In this document: positions 46,984 through 59,300 of the stretch, piece after piece
How positions within the stretch are numbered: position 1 is the first letter of the stretch
How the letters are laid out: every line of letters starts with the position of its first letter
Source: Ceriagrion tenellum
Taxonomy: Eukaryota > Arthropoda > Insecta > Odonata > Coenagrionidae
DNA: 64,000 nucleotides
Assembly: GCA_963169105.1 (NCBI GenBank)
Contig: OY720636.1
Span: forward strand, 132,527,233-132,591,232
Direction of reading: 5' to 3'
Position numbers and translations under genes: made by a program
The notes under the pieces: model-generated
What the model was told of the DNA's origin: nothing
Databases searched by the model: none
What the model saw: the letters and a program-made list of their open reading frames with translations, nothing else

Positions 46984-48767
46984 TTAAACCCATCTTCATC
47001 CCGTCCATGAAACCAATTCTCTCTCTTCCCTTTCTCCGCTTACCCGACATCCTTCTCTCTATCACCGCTTTGTGTTACCCATCGCCCCTCATCACCTTCC
47101 AGTCATCGACCGTGCCGCTTCCTGATCTCATCCAAGAGCATCCTGATTATGCCCTGGCCTTACATTTACTCGGTGGGCAAGATAGAATGTTTTATTTTTT
47201 ATGTAAATAAATGTCGTTCTCTCTGCAGCGCAGGTGGAGAATGTCATTGGTAATTTTACATATGACGTCACATAACGTCATCATATGATTCCATTCTTCC
47301 TGTTGATATTAACATAGAGCTGAAATGCTGAATTGGGCAGTGACGTCAGGCAGAGAAAATGGCATTTTGGGCCACTTGACATTTTATATACTAAAAACTT
47401 TCACTTTATAAAGGTAATTTAAAATTACGGATGACACATATGCCAATGAGTTAAACAAATTTTTTAGTTATTTGTGAAATTGTCGATCGTGTACATTTTT
47501 CAAATATATGGGGAATAAAATGGCGTGCTAGTTCTCAATTTAAGAGCATGGTTATTTGTGAAAATTTCCTCGTGTAATTATCAGAGCGGAATAATCTCCC
47601 CAATAACGGGTGTGACGCTGTCTAGTGTATTCTACAATCAAGTTTTGCTCTTGAATGATGTCTTGAGTGACCAACGCGACGCCTGCCGGGGGATGAGCCG
47701 AACTAATGCGGTGGAATGCGACTGCGGGAGGGTGGATGGGTGGGTGGTGGTGCGGGAAGCAAGCGTCGCTTGTTTGGCCGGAGACAGGGCGCTTGTTTGT
47801 TGGAGGACTTGGAGGTTTTCTCGGCGTTCGCATTTCTCGGGGACGGGGGAAGCCAGACCAACTTCCAACAAATTAAATCGTCGAAGTCGCATGTGGAGTA
47901 AATGAAATGGAACCCCTCTCTTCCCATTCGACCCCGCGCGTGCTAAGTCTCGCTCCCCCCCCCCACTCCCTTCAGACCCACCCTCCCTGAATCGTGAGTG
48001 CGGGTGGACTAAATAGGGAGGTGGTTGGCGTTTTCGCGATAACAAGTCGCTGTTATGAAATTGGTCGTGTGTTATTTCCTGCAAGCTATGTTTTCACCAT
48101 CTACTACGCCGGCCTACGCCGGGTAGAATGTGGAGCTTCCTATTCCTCGGAAGACACGTTAAAGACGAGGAATCAGGTGTATATCCTTCTCAGTCCTTGC
48201 ACTTTTCGTTTTCAGAAATTTTTCCACGGCTCTTTTAAATGGAACCCTTTAGAGCTTGAGATAGCAGTGGCCTCAGGGTAACTTATTCCTGACATTCTGA
48301 AAACTAAATATATTGTATCTTTGGAGTACCTCCTATTAACTTACATAAAAATAGGATTTCCTGGCTAGGTTTTCTGTACTTCAGACTTGAATTTGGAGAT
48401 TTATACAAGGGCTGTTATGGCGATCGCGCTGATTACTTTGGAAAAATATTTTTTTAGGAGTAAGTATACATAAGCTTTAAATTGAAACTGAGTACAAGGA
48501 GCGAAAAGTCCGCGGAAATGGAATGAAAATGAAAAACGGAAATTTATGACCTATTTTCTAAAGTTATCTGGGAAGTACTGCCGTAATTGAAGATAAAATG
48601 CGGCAGTTTCGTACAAATGACGCGGCAGTAGGCTTCTATGGCCGGACAAAAGTGGTCACTGAAAATATATCCGTGAAATAATCTACTTTTTGTGTACCTC
48701 TTCATTTTGTTCCCCCAATACGTAACCTTGCTTTATTCTCGTATAAACTAGAGCCACCCTTAATACA
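46984..48767. other. No gene seen; GC-rich patch 47,660-48,010
   Basis: This is pyrimidine-rich DNA up to about 47,150, then AT-rich, then a GC-rich patch around 47,660-48,010 with frames open on both strands but no recognisable domain. I do not call a gene. Confidence 0.45.
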
Positions 48768-48965
48768 ACCGGTGGCGGCGGGGTAAAGTCCTCGCCTGCC
48801 AACCCTAGGGTCGCGGGTTCGAGTCCCGCCTGGGTAAAATATTTTCTGTCCAGGACATGGGTGTCTGTGTCTCGTACGTTGTTACTGTTATTCACCCGAC
48901 GTAAATTGGCCAATTGTGCTGTATTCGGGGTAGTGAAGATAAATAAATAAATAAAATAAATAAAT
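48768..48965 (+). mobile_element. tRNA-derived SINE with (AAAT)n tail
   Basis: The head holds a good B box (GGTTCGAGTCC within 48,816-48,828) and, about 45 bases upstream, an A-box-like GTGGCGGCGGGGTAAAG. A unique body of about 100 bases follows (TTTCTGTCCAGGACATGGGT, TCACCCGACGTAAATTGGCC), and a tail of AAAT/TAAA repeats closes the element at about 48,965. The order head, body and tail repeat is that of a SINE. Confidence 0.8.
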
Positions 48966-51900
48966 GTATATATCATAAAAATAATTGAAACTAAAACACG
49001 CAGACAAAGAAACGCGCTGAGTATATTGAATACATTCCCACGCCCGAATTGGAATCCAATGCGTAACATGAGCAAAAAATATCATAACACGATGTGGCAC
49101 ATTGGCTTAAAAATGACTGAAGAGGGTAGAAATATTTATTTAATTGTGCGAATTGTGCGAAAATTTAATTTTAATAGGTTGCCAATCTAATGACTATCAT
49201 TTTTTACTTGAGCTCTAAAAGTTTTGTCCCGTTGTAATACTGCTAAATAATGGGGAAACTCGCGTAAGCTCGTTAAATATAACTTCAGACCACTATCGTT
49301 TTGCTTTTAAATTAATGTTCTCTCTCAATTATGGAGAAAATCGCTCTGAAAGAAGCAATCTGGTTCTATAAAATCCAACGTACCATCGCCATATCAAATC
49401 CGGACCTTTGCCATACTGAAATATATTTTATACAGCATATTTTTAAAATTAAAATTGTCACTGAAAATTGTGACTTGAGTTATTAATTTGTCTGCTCCAG
49501 CTCCTCCTCACGCTTACTGGTTGAATGACAGATATGACGGCAATAACCATTTTAAATGTTTACTGCAGCTGAGTAGCCTACTCAAAACGGAAGAATTTCT
49601 GTGGGCTATTTAACACGATTTTAAGAGGATAAGAGGTTTATGAAATTGTTTGAATACAAATGGGTAAAGATTTAATGTTGTTTTTATTCAGCTCCTATTT
49701 GTCTACCTGCGGGATGAAATACTGCTCTCTTCACAAAACATTATGGAAAATGCCACAGTTCATGTTATGAGCTAGTAAATAAAAGACTCATTTCATATTG
49801 TCATCATTCATGTAACTTGTAATTTATTCTGTGAAAATAAATTCTATTTTTTTCTAATCAAATATTCTTTATGTGGTAATGACGTGGTCAGTGTGACGAC
49901 AGCAGCGGGTGATTGTTTGGTTTCTTTCTGACCGAGAGCATTTGTCCCCCCGCTCTTCTCCTTCCGCCCTCCTGCCCCACACCTCCCCCCACCCTCCCAC
50001 CAACCATTCGTCCCTAATGCCATTTGGAAACGTCCCCAATAAGAAGGTTTATTGGTATTTTGTATTTCTGGAAAAGTAGGGAGAAGAGGTACTACGTTAT
50101 CGGACGTCAGTGTCAGAATATATATCGTATCGAATGAGATGCCATCAACGCGCGTTTTCTGTCGCAAGAATTCTTGAAGAGCCAGCTTCTTGGGTTGCCT
50201 ATGAGTCATTGCCAATAACTGTAACATACTGTCTGCGTACCAGAAAGGCTAATTTTTAATTTTTCTAATAAACCCTATTTCATACGGATGGAATTTTCCG
50301 CGCGATGTTTTGAAGAAATTTCTTGATGACGTAAGAATAATATATTATTGAATGACCATTGCATCTATACAAGTTTGAACATTTTTCATGTCACCAGGGA
50401 TGCGTTTACATAATTATTAACGTATGATAGAGATTCAGGCGTTATTTTGTGGAAATATTATGAATCATGATGGTAAGAATAGAATAGCTCGTTAGTAATT
50501 TTCGTTGGATTAAATTAAACCTATTTCCAGTGGAATAAAATTAATTACTATGTAGTTATTATTCTTAGTACCATGATCAAATTTTTATCATTTATTGACC
50601 TAATAAACAACTAAAAAAAGGATATTGGCCGTCAAAAACTTATTCCTTTAATGTGTTTAAATTCCATGCAAATTTAAATGCATTCTTAGTAGTTCCTTGA
50701 AATGAAAATGCTGATTTTTCTAATGTCACTCCATAAATTTGATGGAATGTTCGTTGGAATAAAGAGTGAACTCATAGGAATGAATTTATTGCTTGGGGTA
50801 GCTACTGTTAGTGGAGGATACGGAAATTCTCATGGCAGTAAGGCCAGCATTAATATTCATTGGGATGAGAAATAAATATGGCTAAACTAATAGCCATTGT
50901 AATAAAAATTAGCATATAGCCTTAAGATCTTTAGCTTTGATTAATAAATTTTTCCATAGATATCTTGTGTATTTATATGCGTTTATAATTAGATGATTTG
51001 CCAACTTAATATCACAATACCATTATGTATTTCTTGGCAAACGTTTTTATTGATGCTAATTGTTTGGAGCTTAATGAATATATCAATTTCTTACGAGGTT
51101 TAAGGCGGGGTATATCAACAAGTAATTTTTTAGTGGTTGAACTGGGTCGGAATGTATTTTTCGGTAGTAAAACGAATATCTGACCTTATCACTGTAGGAT
51201 GCTAGATTATTGCCTGAATGTGAATATGGGCATGATTTATTTTTCACATTAAAAATGTTAAGAAAGAGCGTTAATGGAGTTAAATACAATACTAGGGATA
51301 ATTTTTATTTTTCTTTTCTGTGAACACAATTTGTTTTCAGGGGTAGTTTTGAAAGGAAAGCTGATTTCAATCACTAAATTCCAGCAGCTTAAGTTCTCAC
51401 TCAGGATATGCTCTTCCTCAAATATGATGGACGATGACTGTCATCACGACCTTTTTCATTTTATAGAAATTTTTTCTCCGACTCGCATTATGATAATTAA
51501 GAAAAGCCGCTCAAGTTATTTACTAGGCTTTTAATGGAAGTTCCTTGTAGCTTTTAATGTCTCTTTAATTTAGTTCGTTTTATGCGGCTACACTTAAAGG
51601 CTCTAGTTCGTAAATTGATAGATATAGTCCATTTTTACGTTAATGTAGAAATGAAGTATATTGTTTTCTGCAGTCAACTAAACCTTGAAAGGGATAACAA
51701 GGTTTATGCCCTAGAAAATGTTTTACTTTATGTGTATTTATGTTGTTTCCTAAATGTGAAGCTGGAGTAAATAAGCAACGTTTTGTGACATTACATTAAA
51801 GTCAAATGGAAAATTAATTACATATTTTTCATTTTAAGTTTACCTTATCCTACTAGTGTTGCTTGTTTTGGCAATATTATTTTAAAATGATTACTGTACT

Positions 51901-54900
51901 ACGTATAGTGCAAATTTTATATGCTAGGCGACAATCACCTGCAAGTTATAAGCAAAGCATTTTACAATACCCCAAATCAATATTTTTGTACGATTCCCAT
52001 TCTATTACTAAATATTAAATATGTTTGAACTAAAAATTTATTCTTTCTCTCGAAGCATAGAGATATTAAGTAAAAGAAGTTGTTTCAGAGTTCTCTGGAA
52101 AATTTTTCAGGGAGGTAAATGAGGGAATACTTCCAATCTCGATAGGCTATGAATCAAAAACTCCTCAGGCCAAGATAGCTGTAGGCGAATCATCCATCTT
52201 GCGAGAAATATTGTGTAGCTTCCGACGTCTTCAAGGTTGTAGTCTCAACGGCCGGTTTTAGTCTTCTTCCTTTCCGAGTAACATAAATCATCCTTGCCAC
52301 ATCTTGCCCTTTATTACCGCTGGCACTGTACACAAACATTTAAGTCGGCCGCCGCTGTTGTTTTGTTTAGCTCTGGAGTGTACGAAACAATTTTATCTTG
52401 CGCTCCATGCATCGTTTAGTTTCCATTATTTTCCTGTTGGGACGGCAGTGTAATTTTTTCCTCGGAAAAACGGTTATCTTTAAACGGACTATGCGCTTCT
52501 AGCAGTCATGTATCAAGACGAGATTATATAAAGCCGCTGGCGTTTGAGGCTTAATGTTCAATTTTTGAGAAAGAAAATGGCAAGAAGAGTAATTGTCTTA
52601 TCCGTTAAAAGAGATGCTCAAACGGCTGTCTGCACTAGTACTGCGATCTGCCACTCACTTCTCTATGCTCTCGAGCGTTTCATGGGCAATGGATCGTTGC
52701 AAAAATAATGAATCTACTGTAAAAGGAAGACTGGTCTCTTAAATGGATTTACTCTTTTGATTTTTAGGTCTATAACTATCAAGTTCAGTTTCGACTCGAG
52801 GTACAAGAGATTACTTATGATGTGCTCTCCTTCACCTATTTTTGTTTATTTCAACGAAATAACTAATCCGTCTTGTTAGAGGAGATATCGCAGTTTCTTT
52901 TACCACGATGAATGATTTCCATATTGGATGTTAATGTGTACTTTACCGTTTCTGGCTATAATTCTAATTGCATCATTTGCATTTTTCAAAGAGGTTTTTT
53001 TATTGCCATGCATACTGGATGAATTTAATGATGAATTAAACTACTTTTTCTCATTCTTATGCAGAGCCATAGGTATCATTTTACCTTTGTATGACGCACT
53101 GGGAAAAAAGAAGTTACTCCCTATTAATCTTCTGAACCATCTTAACTGAATGCGGAGCTTAGTTATTAGTAGGAAGGGTTTCATATTCTACGATGCATTT
53201 CATTTATAGTTGAGAAAATAATTAGTACCTACATATGATTACGAAAAATCCTCTCAACCTCATTTATCACGTTTTTCAACGGCGGAATCGCAATCCCCTA
53301 TAGTATTGTATATTTGACTCCAATAAATACCGTTAATCGTGTTTTTAGTAAGCTATTGGATCACTGTCTGAATTTTGGTACCATCAGGTCAAATATTAAG
53401 GCATGGCTCACTATGATTATCCGTCAGTATCATTTAAAACTGTAACTTATGACTATTGCTTAAGTTCCAATTGTTTCACTATTCATCATAAAACATTTGG
53501 AGGAGTTGTCGAAATCGGTCATATATTTCATTTATTATATCTAGGTTACGAATTAGCTTTTTTATTGATGCGTTAACTGATTGGATATTTGTTTCCATAT
53601 GAGCTTGGTAGGATGTGTTTCTTTGACTGAAATTTTGCTTATTTATATGAAAAATAGTTTGATTGAAGTTAAATATTTCCGCTAGTGAATCGATATAATC
53701 TCTTTTGGTCGTACGGGACTGATAAGAAAACTGAGTATTATCTCAAGAGGTACTTATACAGCGTAGTAGATAATAATATACGGAATAAATCTAACAGATA
53801 GTGAAAAGTTGTCTTGGAGGTGAACGTGAAATCTTTATGCTGGAACTATTTATTGTAAATGCGAGATTGTTAGCTGTAAAATATACTAGCACAAAACCAT
53901 AGTTATCACTCATAGATTTATCTACGATAATTCTCGGATGTTAGATCACTTGATAATGTATTTAAGCCCGGAATTTGTAAAGGTAAAAGTTTTTGCATTG
54001 TTAGGGTGATGTCACCAAAAGTGAAATCTCGTAGAGAACATCTAATTTTTCATAATGCCTTCATGCCGTCATATTGAGGTAGTTTGAGCGAGACGTTACT
54101 TCTCACAGAATTCGACAAAGTTGTCTACACTGTAAAGAAAAGGCTTTTATATTTCGATTCATAAAAAAATCAGCAATCACACTGGTACTTTTAGAAATAT
54201 TTTTCCAGAAACAGCCATTTTTCATTGCGAAGTGATATGGAGATGCACTCTTGAGAGATATAGTAAAAACATGAATAATTTATAACGCATAGTTATCGCA
54301 AAAATAGAAGTCTCTAAGGTTGATCAAATATTATTAAAAATCGATTAAATACTTTTTACTTTTTATATATTATATTACTACTATTACTAAATAATCACAA
54401 TAAATCATTGGTTTGAAGAATTTTTTAGCGTATGGCATGGAAAAAATGAGTAAGCACTTTTTACATACATGTTATATCAAACAATGTCATATCAAACAAT
54501 ACTTTCCCGTCATAAATATCAGAATATTTACATCTTGCTTCTGACAGTTTTTAAAACATTTAAACATGAAAATATGAATACAGTCTCTATTATGACTTGG
54601 AAAAAATCTCGCACAGACCACCGAGATATCATGGAGTTCTCACACTCAGTAAAGCATTGATTCACCTGAACGTGGTAGTTTTGTGACCCCTTACGGCAGG
54701 GCCATTCTGACGTGGAAAGAAATAATACGATGGGATTGGCTTTATTGACACTTCAACCGAAGTGACCTTTTTGAAATGGGCAGGAGGAAGAGTGAGGAAA
54801 AAAACGCAGGGGCTCTCAATGTGCGCATTACACTACTATCCATTTGCGAACCTCTCCGACGAAGCTTCAATCATGGGGGAGGGAGGCAGAATTAACAGTC

Positions 54901-56026
54901 CTATTATTTCGCAACGCGCTTACGCGAGTAGTCGACGAGGCGATAACGACGTCAACCTGGGGAACAATGCGTGCAATGTGTGTTTCGATTTTGTGACCCA
55001 GAGGCGAGCTTGTGTAGGATGGAAGGCTGGTGATGAGTGTTGGAGGGAGAAGGAGAGTGAGGAGAGCAAGATGAGAGCGCGGGGTCTTTGATGCTTTTTA
55101 CTCCCCCGGACAACCGTTTGGCCGAAAAGGGGGACATTACATTATTGGCGTAACGGCCCAATGATAGCGCCGTAAACTGTTCATTTCGTTCGCGCGAGAA
55201 TGCCCATGGGAACCGCCGCCCGCACGAGGAGTGTACAATGGTGGGGAGGGGTGAAAGGGGGTGGGTTTGAAGGGGAGGAGGGGTGGGTGGGTGGAATTAT
55301 AGTGAGAGATAAGGGGAGGAGAGCGGAGGCCGTTGATGAGTGGACGTTATTACGCCGCCGGCTTCACGGCAAAAGGGGCGAAAGTTAATTGATGGTAACC
55401 CCGGAGCGCGGCAGCAGTGTCTTGCCTTCGTCGTCCGCCCTTCTTTTGTTTCCTTTAAAGGGCGACGGTGGTGGTGTGGGAAGGAAGTGAGGAGGAGGAG
55501 GTTTGAGGGAATAGGGTGGGTGGCTTACGAAAGTGAGGGCGTGGTGGGGATTATGTTTTTTTTATTTTATCTTCCACTCCCATAACCCCTTCTCAAGGAG
55601 AGGGTGGGTGGAGGGGGGTGAGTCGACACCGACGCCCTCCACGCACGCACCCTGGTGGACGAAGTCGCTCTCAAGAGACAAAGGCGACGGACGCGTGCGG
55701 CGCCCTCCCACCCCTCTCCCCCAGCCACCATATTGTGCCGTAGTCCTCCCGCCGGCATCACTTCCGCCGCCCGACACACGCGAAGGCTACCGTCTCCGCC
55801 CTCTCTCTGGTCCCCTTGAGGTTCTCGGGGCGGTTTTAGACGCTGACATACGGCACCGTGAAGGCTGCTTGGAGGTGGCTGGAGCATAGTCGCGGGTCAT
55901 TGATGGCACATTTTATATAACTTTTCAATTAACTCGATAAAAATCTTTTTTGGCGAATAATAATATATCTATATCCTCAAAATTTTTGCTGATTCTCGCA
56001 CCATCAGTGATATATTTTATAATGAA
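48966..56026. other. AT-rich stretch, no gene seen; GC-rich block 54,770-55,890
   Basis: No gene seen. The stretch 49,100-54,700 is AT-rich and featureless. The block at 54,770-55,890 is GC-rich, with purine-rich runs near 55,230-55,320 and CpG-rich DNA near 55,620-55,850. Frames there overlap on both strands and are low-complexity. A promoter-like role is conceivable but unsupported. Confidence 0.45.
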
Positions 56027-56343
56027 GGGGGATCGGGTTGGTGTGGTGGCTAGAGTACTGGCTAACCATACGGGCGGCCAGGGTTCAAATCCCTGCAGAG
56101 GTGGATGTTTTTCAGAGGAAACCCGTTCCCTACTTGAGTGTCTTGTGGAGATCACTTCAAGTGCAGTGCTCTGTCTGTCGGATGAGACATTAAGCCGTGG
56201 TCCCCTTGCCGCATTTCGTTAAAAGTAGGCTAATGCCGATGCCGGGTTTCTATCCACCCTTCCTCCCTTACCTATCCCCTATGGCGCAAATGACCTTAGC
56301 CGTCGGTTGGCTCCTCAAATATCCAATCTAATCGAGAAAAATT
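56027..56343 (+). mobile_element. tRNA-derived SINE with conserved-looking central domain
   Basis: The tRNA-like head has an A-box-like TGGCTAGAGTACTGG and a perfect B box (GGTTCAAATCC, starting at 56,092). The central part includes GTGCTCTGTCTGTCGGATGA followed by GACATTAAGCCGTGG, a phrase I recall as similar to central domains shared by unrelated animal SINEs. The 3' part (CTATGGCGCAAATGACCTTA) runs to about 56,343. The element is about 315 bp long. The superfamily name is not certain. Confidence 0.8.
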
Positions 56344-59300
56344 CTTGGACCATCCTTCTCTGTTCTGGCATAGCTAATTATACCTTGGGGCCAACTGTAC
56401 GATTAGTAATATAATTGATGAAATAATCATAATTAAAAAAACTCAACTAGATCATTGTTCTGACTTCGGTTTACGGCACTCAAAATTTTAGCGAAATCCG
56501 TCAATTGTTTTGCTGAGAACTATAACTTAATACGAGCCAACATTATGCATATTAATATGACACGTAATATCGCGTTGATGGTATTAGCTGTGCTTTTAGA
56601 ATCGGATTATTTCGAATTATTTCTCAAGTGCCGTAATGCTACGTTATACAATAGTATTACATTACCAATAAACCAAGTATATAACGTGATTTTTTTTAAC
56701 TTTACACTGGACAAAATACGGCAAGTAAGTGCAAAGTTCCGCGTCAATCTGTGCTAATGAAAAATCGATCCAACTCTGTAAGAATAAAAGTTGATATCTG
56801 TAAAAAGGAGCGAGTGTTTCCTCCAATCTTATCGCTTCTTGCATATAACCTTTTTGCGTAAATATTTCTTCCGATTTATTTCTCTCAAAGAAACGAATGA
56901 CGAAAATTATCAATATGGCACATACGAAAATTTCCAGTTGATTGAAAATATTTTACTTTATACATAATTCTAAATGAATCCGACAGGCATTAGAGAATTT
57001 TGTAAATTTTTGCATTACGTTAAATATGTAGAGTACATGTGAGTCCTTGCATCGTATCAAATATGAGATTGTGTTTATTTTAATTATTTAATAAATACTT
57101 GTAACTTGGTTAGTCTTGCGTCTGTTATCTTATTATTTGGAAAAAATATTTTGAAGCACAAATTAATATTTAAATATTTAGGTATGAGTCATCCTCCCGC
57201 TACATAATTCGTCATTCACAATTTCATCTACGCCTGCGGTCATGCGACCTGAATTTCTCCCAATTCGTTGTAATTTTAGAGCAGATTGAGAATACTTCAT
57301 GTAGGCCAAATGCAAACTAGTCCCATTCCCGTTGCGAGGGAGAACCCCGTTCGATTACTATCGATATTGACTCCTGCGGCCGCAGAAGTCCGTGCTAACA
57401 CATTGGCCCTCCCGTCCAACTCAGCTTCATCCCTCCATATGCCTCAATGTGCTGCATGTCTGCAGTCTGGCCATCTCATTGTGTTTATTTTTTTTTGCCA
57501 TTCCTCCTTCCTCTCCACCCGCCTCTCTTGAGAGAAAAATACCCGCATGGCAAGGGTGCTGGGCGGGGGGTGTCCGGGCCAGTGGAGATAATCACTTGTG
57601 TTTGAGGAAGGATGGTTTTGAGTTTTCTGGTTTGGGGTTGGATTATTCGACGGCTCTCCATGGAGGAAGTGTGCGGATGGCTTGGAGGACTGGGAGGGCG
57701 TGAAAAAAGTAAGTCGCCAACACCGCCTCGTCATATCCTTTCGGGAGGGGAACGTATTCTACGACACCCTGACTGCGTAGCCTCCGAGATGTACTGACGT
57801 GAACACCCGATTTTTGATCGTCGCGTTCAAGGTTGATAGTAGTTCAAAAATATTTCAGTAACCTTTCGAAGCAAAGGGGGAAAAATTGGAATAGAAGGTT
57901 ATTGTGGCTGATAAGACTTGGTTAGTCCCATAATTAAAAAAAAATGAGATAGCAGATCATCACTAATAGCTGCAGATATCCTTGAACCGCTAGAAATAAC
58001 ATTTAGATGAGTATAATGACACGAACTCTGAGGACACCTATCCCATAACATTAAAAATGTTCTTTTTTGCGAATTATCTGGATATCATGTCTGCGATATG
58101 AATAGCACCTTACATAACATAAAAACGGCATTCGATTTTGTTGAGGAGGAAATTCCTTGAAGAGGAAAAGATAGCAGCTGACTTGTGATATTTTCTCTCA
58201 GGAACTTCTCCCACCTTGGAAACTTGTAAATTACGTAAAATTTAGACATCAGTTTTAGTCTAGATCATCTGCTTTATTATGTGGTATCAAATTGTCTGAT
58301 TATTGAATCCAATTAGGGAAAGTAGGAAATTATTTATGATTTAATTGGTCTATGTACAGTTTTTTCATGATGCCAAGTTTTCCTAATGTTACCCTAAAAT
58401 GCCTCGCTTTATTAGTCCTAATGCCTAGCCAAATGCAAATTAAATCTAAATAAAATTAAAGTGTCACTTAAGATGCGGCAAATATTTAGAAATTATTGTC
58501 TTTTTTTTTAAACATCGCCATCAAATCATGAAAACGAGCGCGTTTTCTGCGCTTTTCATGGGACTACCAAATATATGTGGGGTCAGTAATATTAAGCTGT
58601 AGATTATGAAGTACAGAGTTGTTCTCGACCTATGCCCACAACTGAGGCAACGAGGGAAAATATGGGGCACTAACTCTTTATAGTATTATAAAAATTCACA
58701 AATGACACCACTAGCCTTAAACTCGCTTAAAAGGTTGCCAATAAATATTCTCTCCTAAAAACATCTTTGCTCACTATTTTCTCAATGCACTGGATAATTT
58801 GTTTCTGATTGCGTGGTCCACACTTTCCTAATCTAGAGCCGTAGGTCTGTGGATGTCGGAGGCTACTACGCTAGACGCCTCCCGAACTCACTCTCCCTCC
58901 CCCTCGTGAGCCATTTCATTTTTTTCCTTACTCCGCGTGCTTCTTCAGTTTTCCACCCTCCCGACCACACAGTCCCCACCCTTACTCTACCCCTCTCACC
59001 CACGACCTCCTTCCACACCCCGCCCCCTGTCCTTCACACCCTAGCTGAGGCGGCGGTGGAGGTTGCAGAGAGAGAGGGAGGAAGAGTCGCCCCTATTAAG
59101 AGGATACAAAGGATAAGGACCTCTCCTTCGACTCGCCCCCCTTCTTCACCACACACGAGAAGGGAGTCGCCCTCCTCCGGTCCTCTGGAGAGCGTGACAG
59201 CGTGCATGTGTGTGTTTGGTTAGGAGGAGTGGAGAGAGAGAGAGAGAGGGAGAGAGAGAGAGAGAGAGAGAGAGAAGTGGATAAGGGGGTGGGAGGTTGG

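Noticed and set aside
48768..48840. Functional tRNA gene
   Set aside because: A good B box, but no convincing cloverleaf, and it continues into a SINE body with an AAAT-repeat tail.
52528..52708. TATA-like TATATAAAG followed by a 43-codon ATG frame
   Set aside because: Too short, no motif, and TATA-like words are common in AT-rich DNA.
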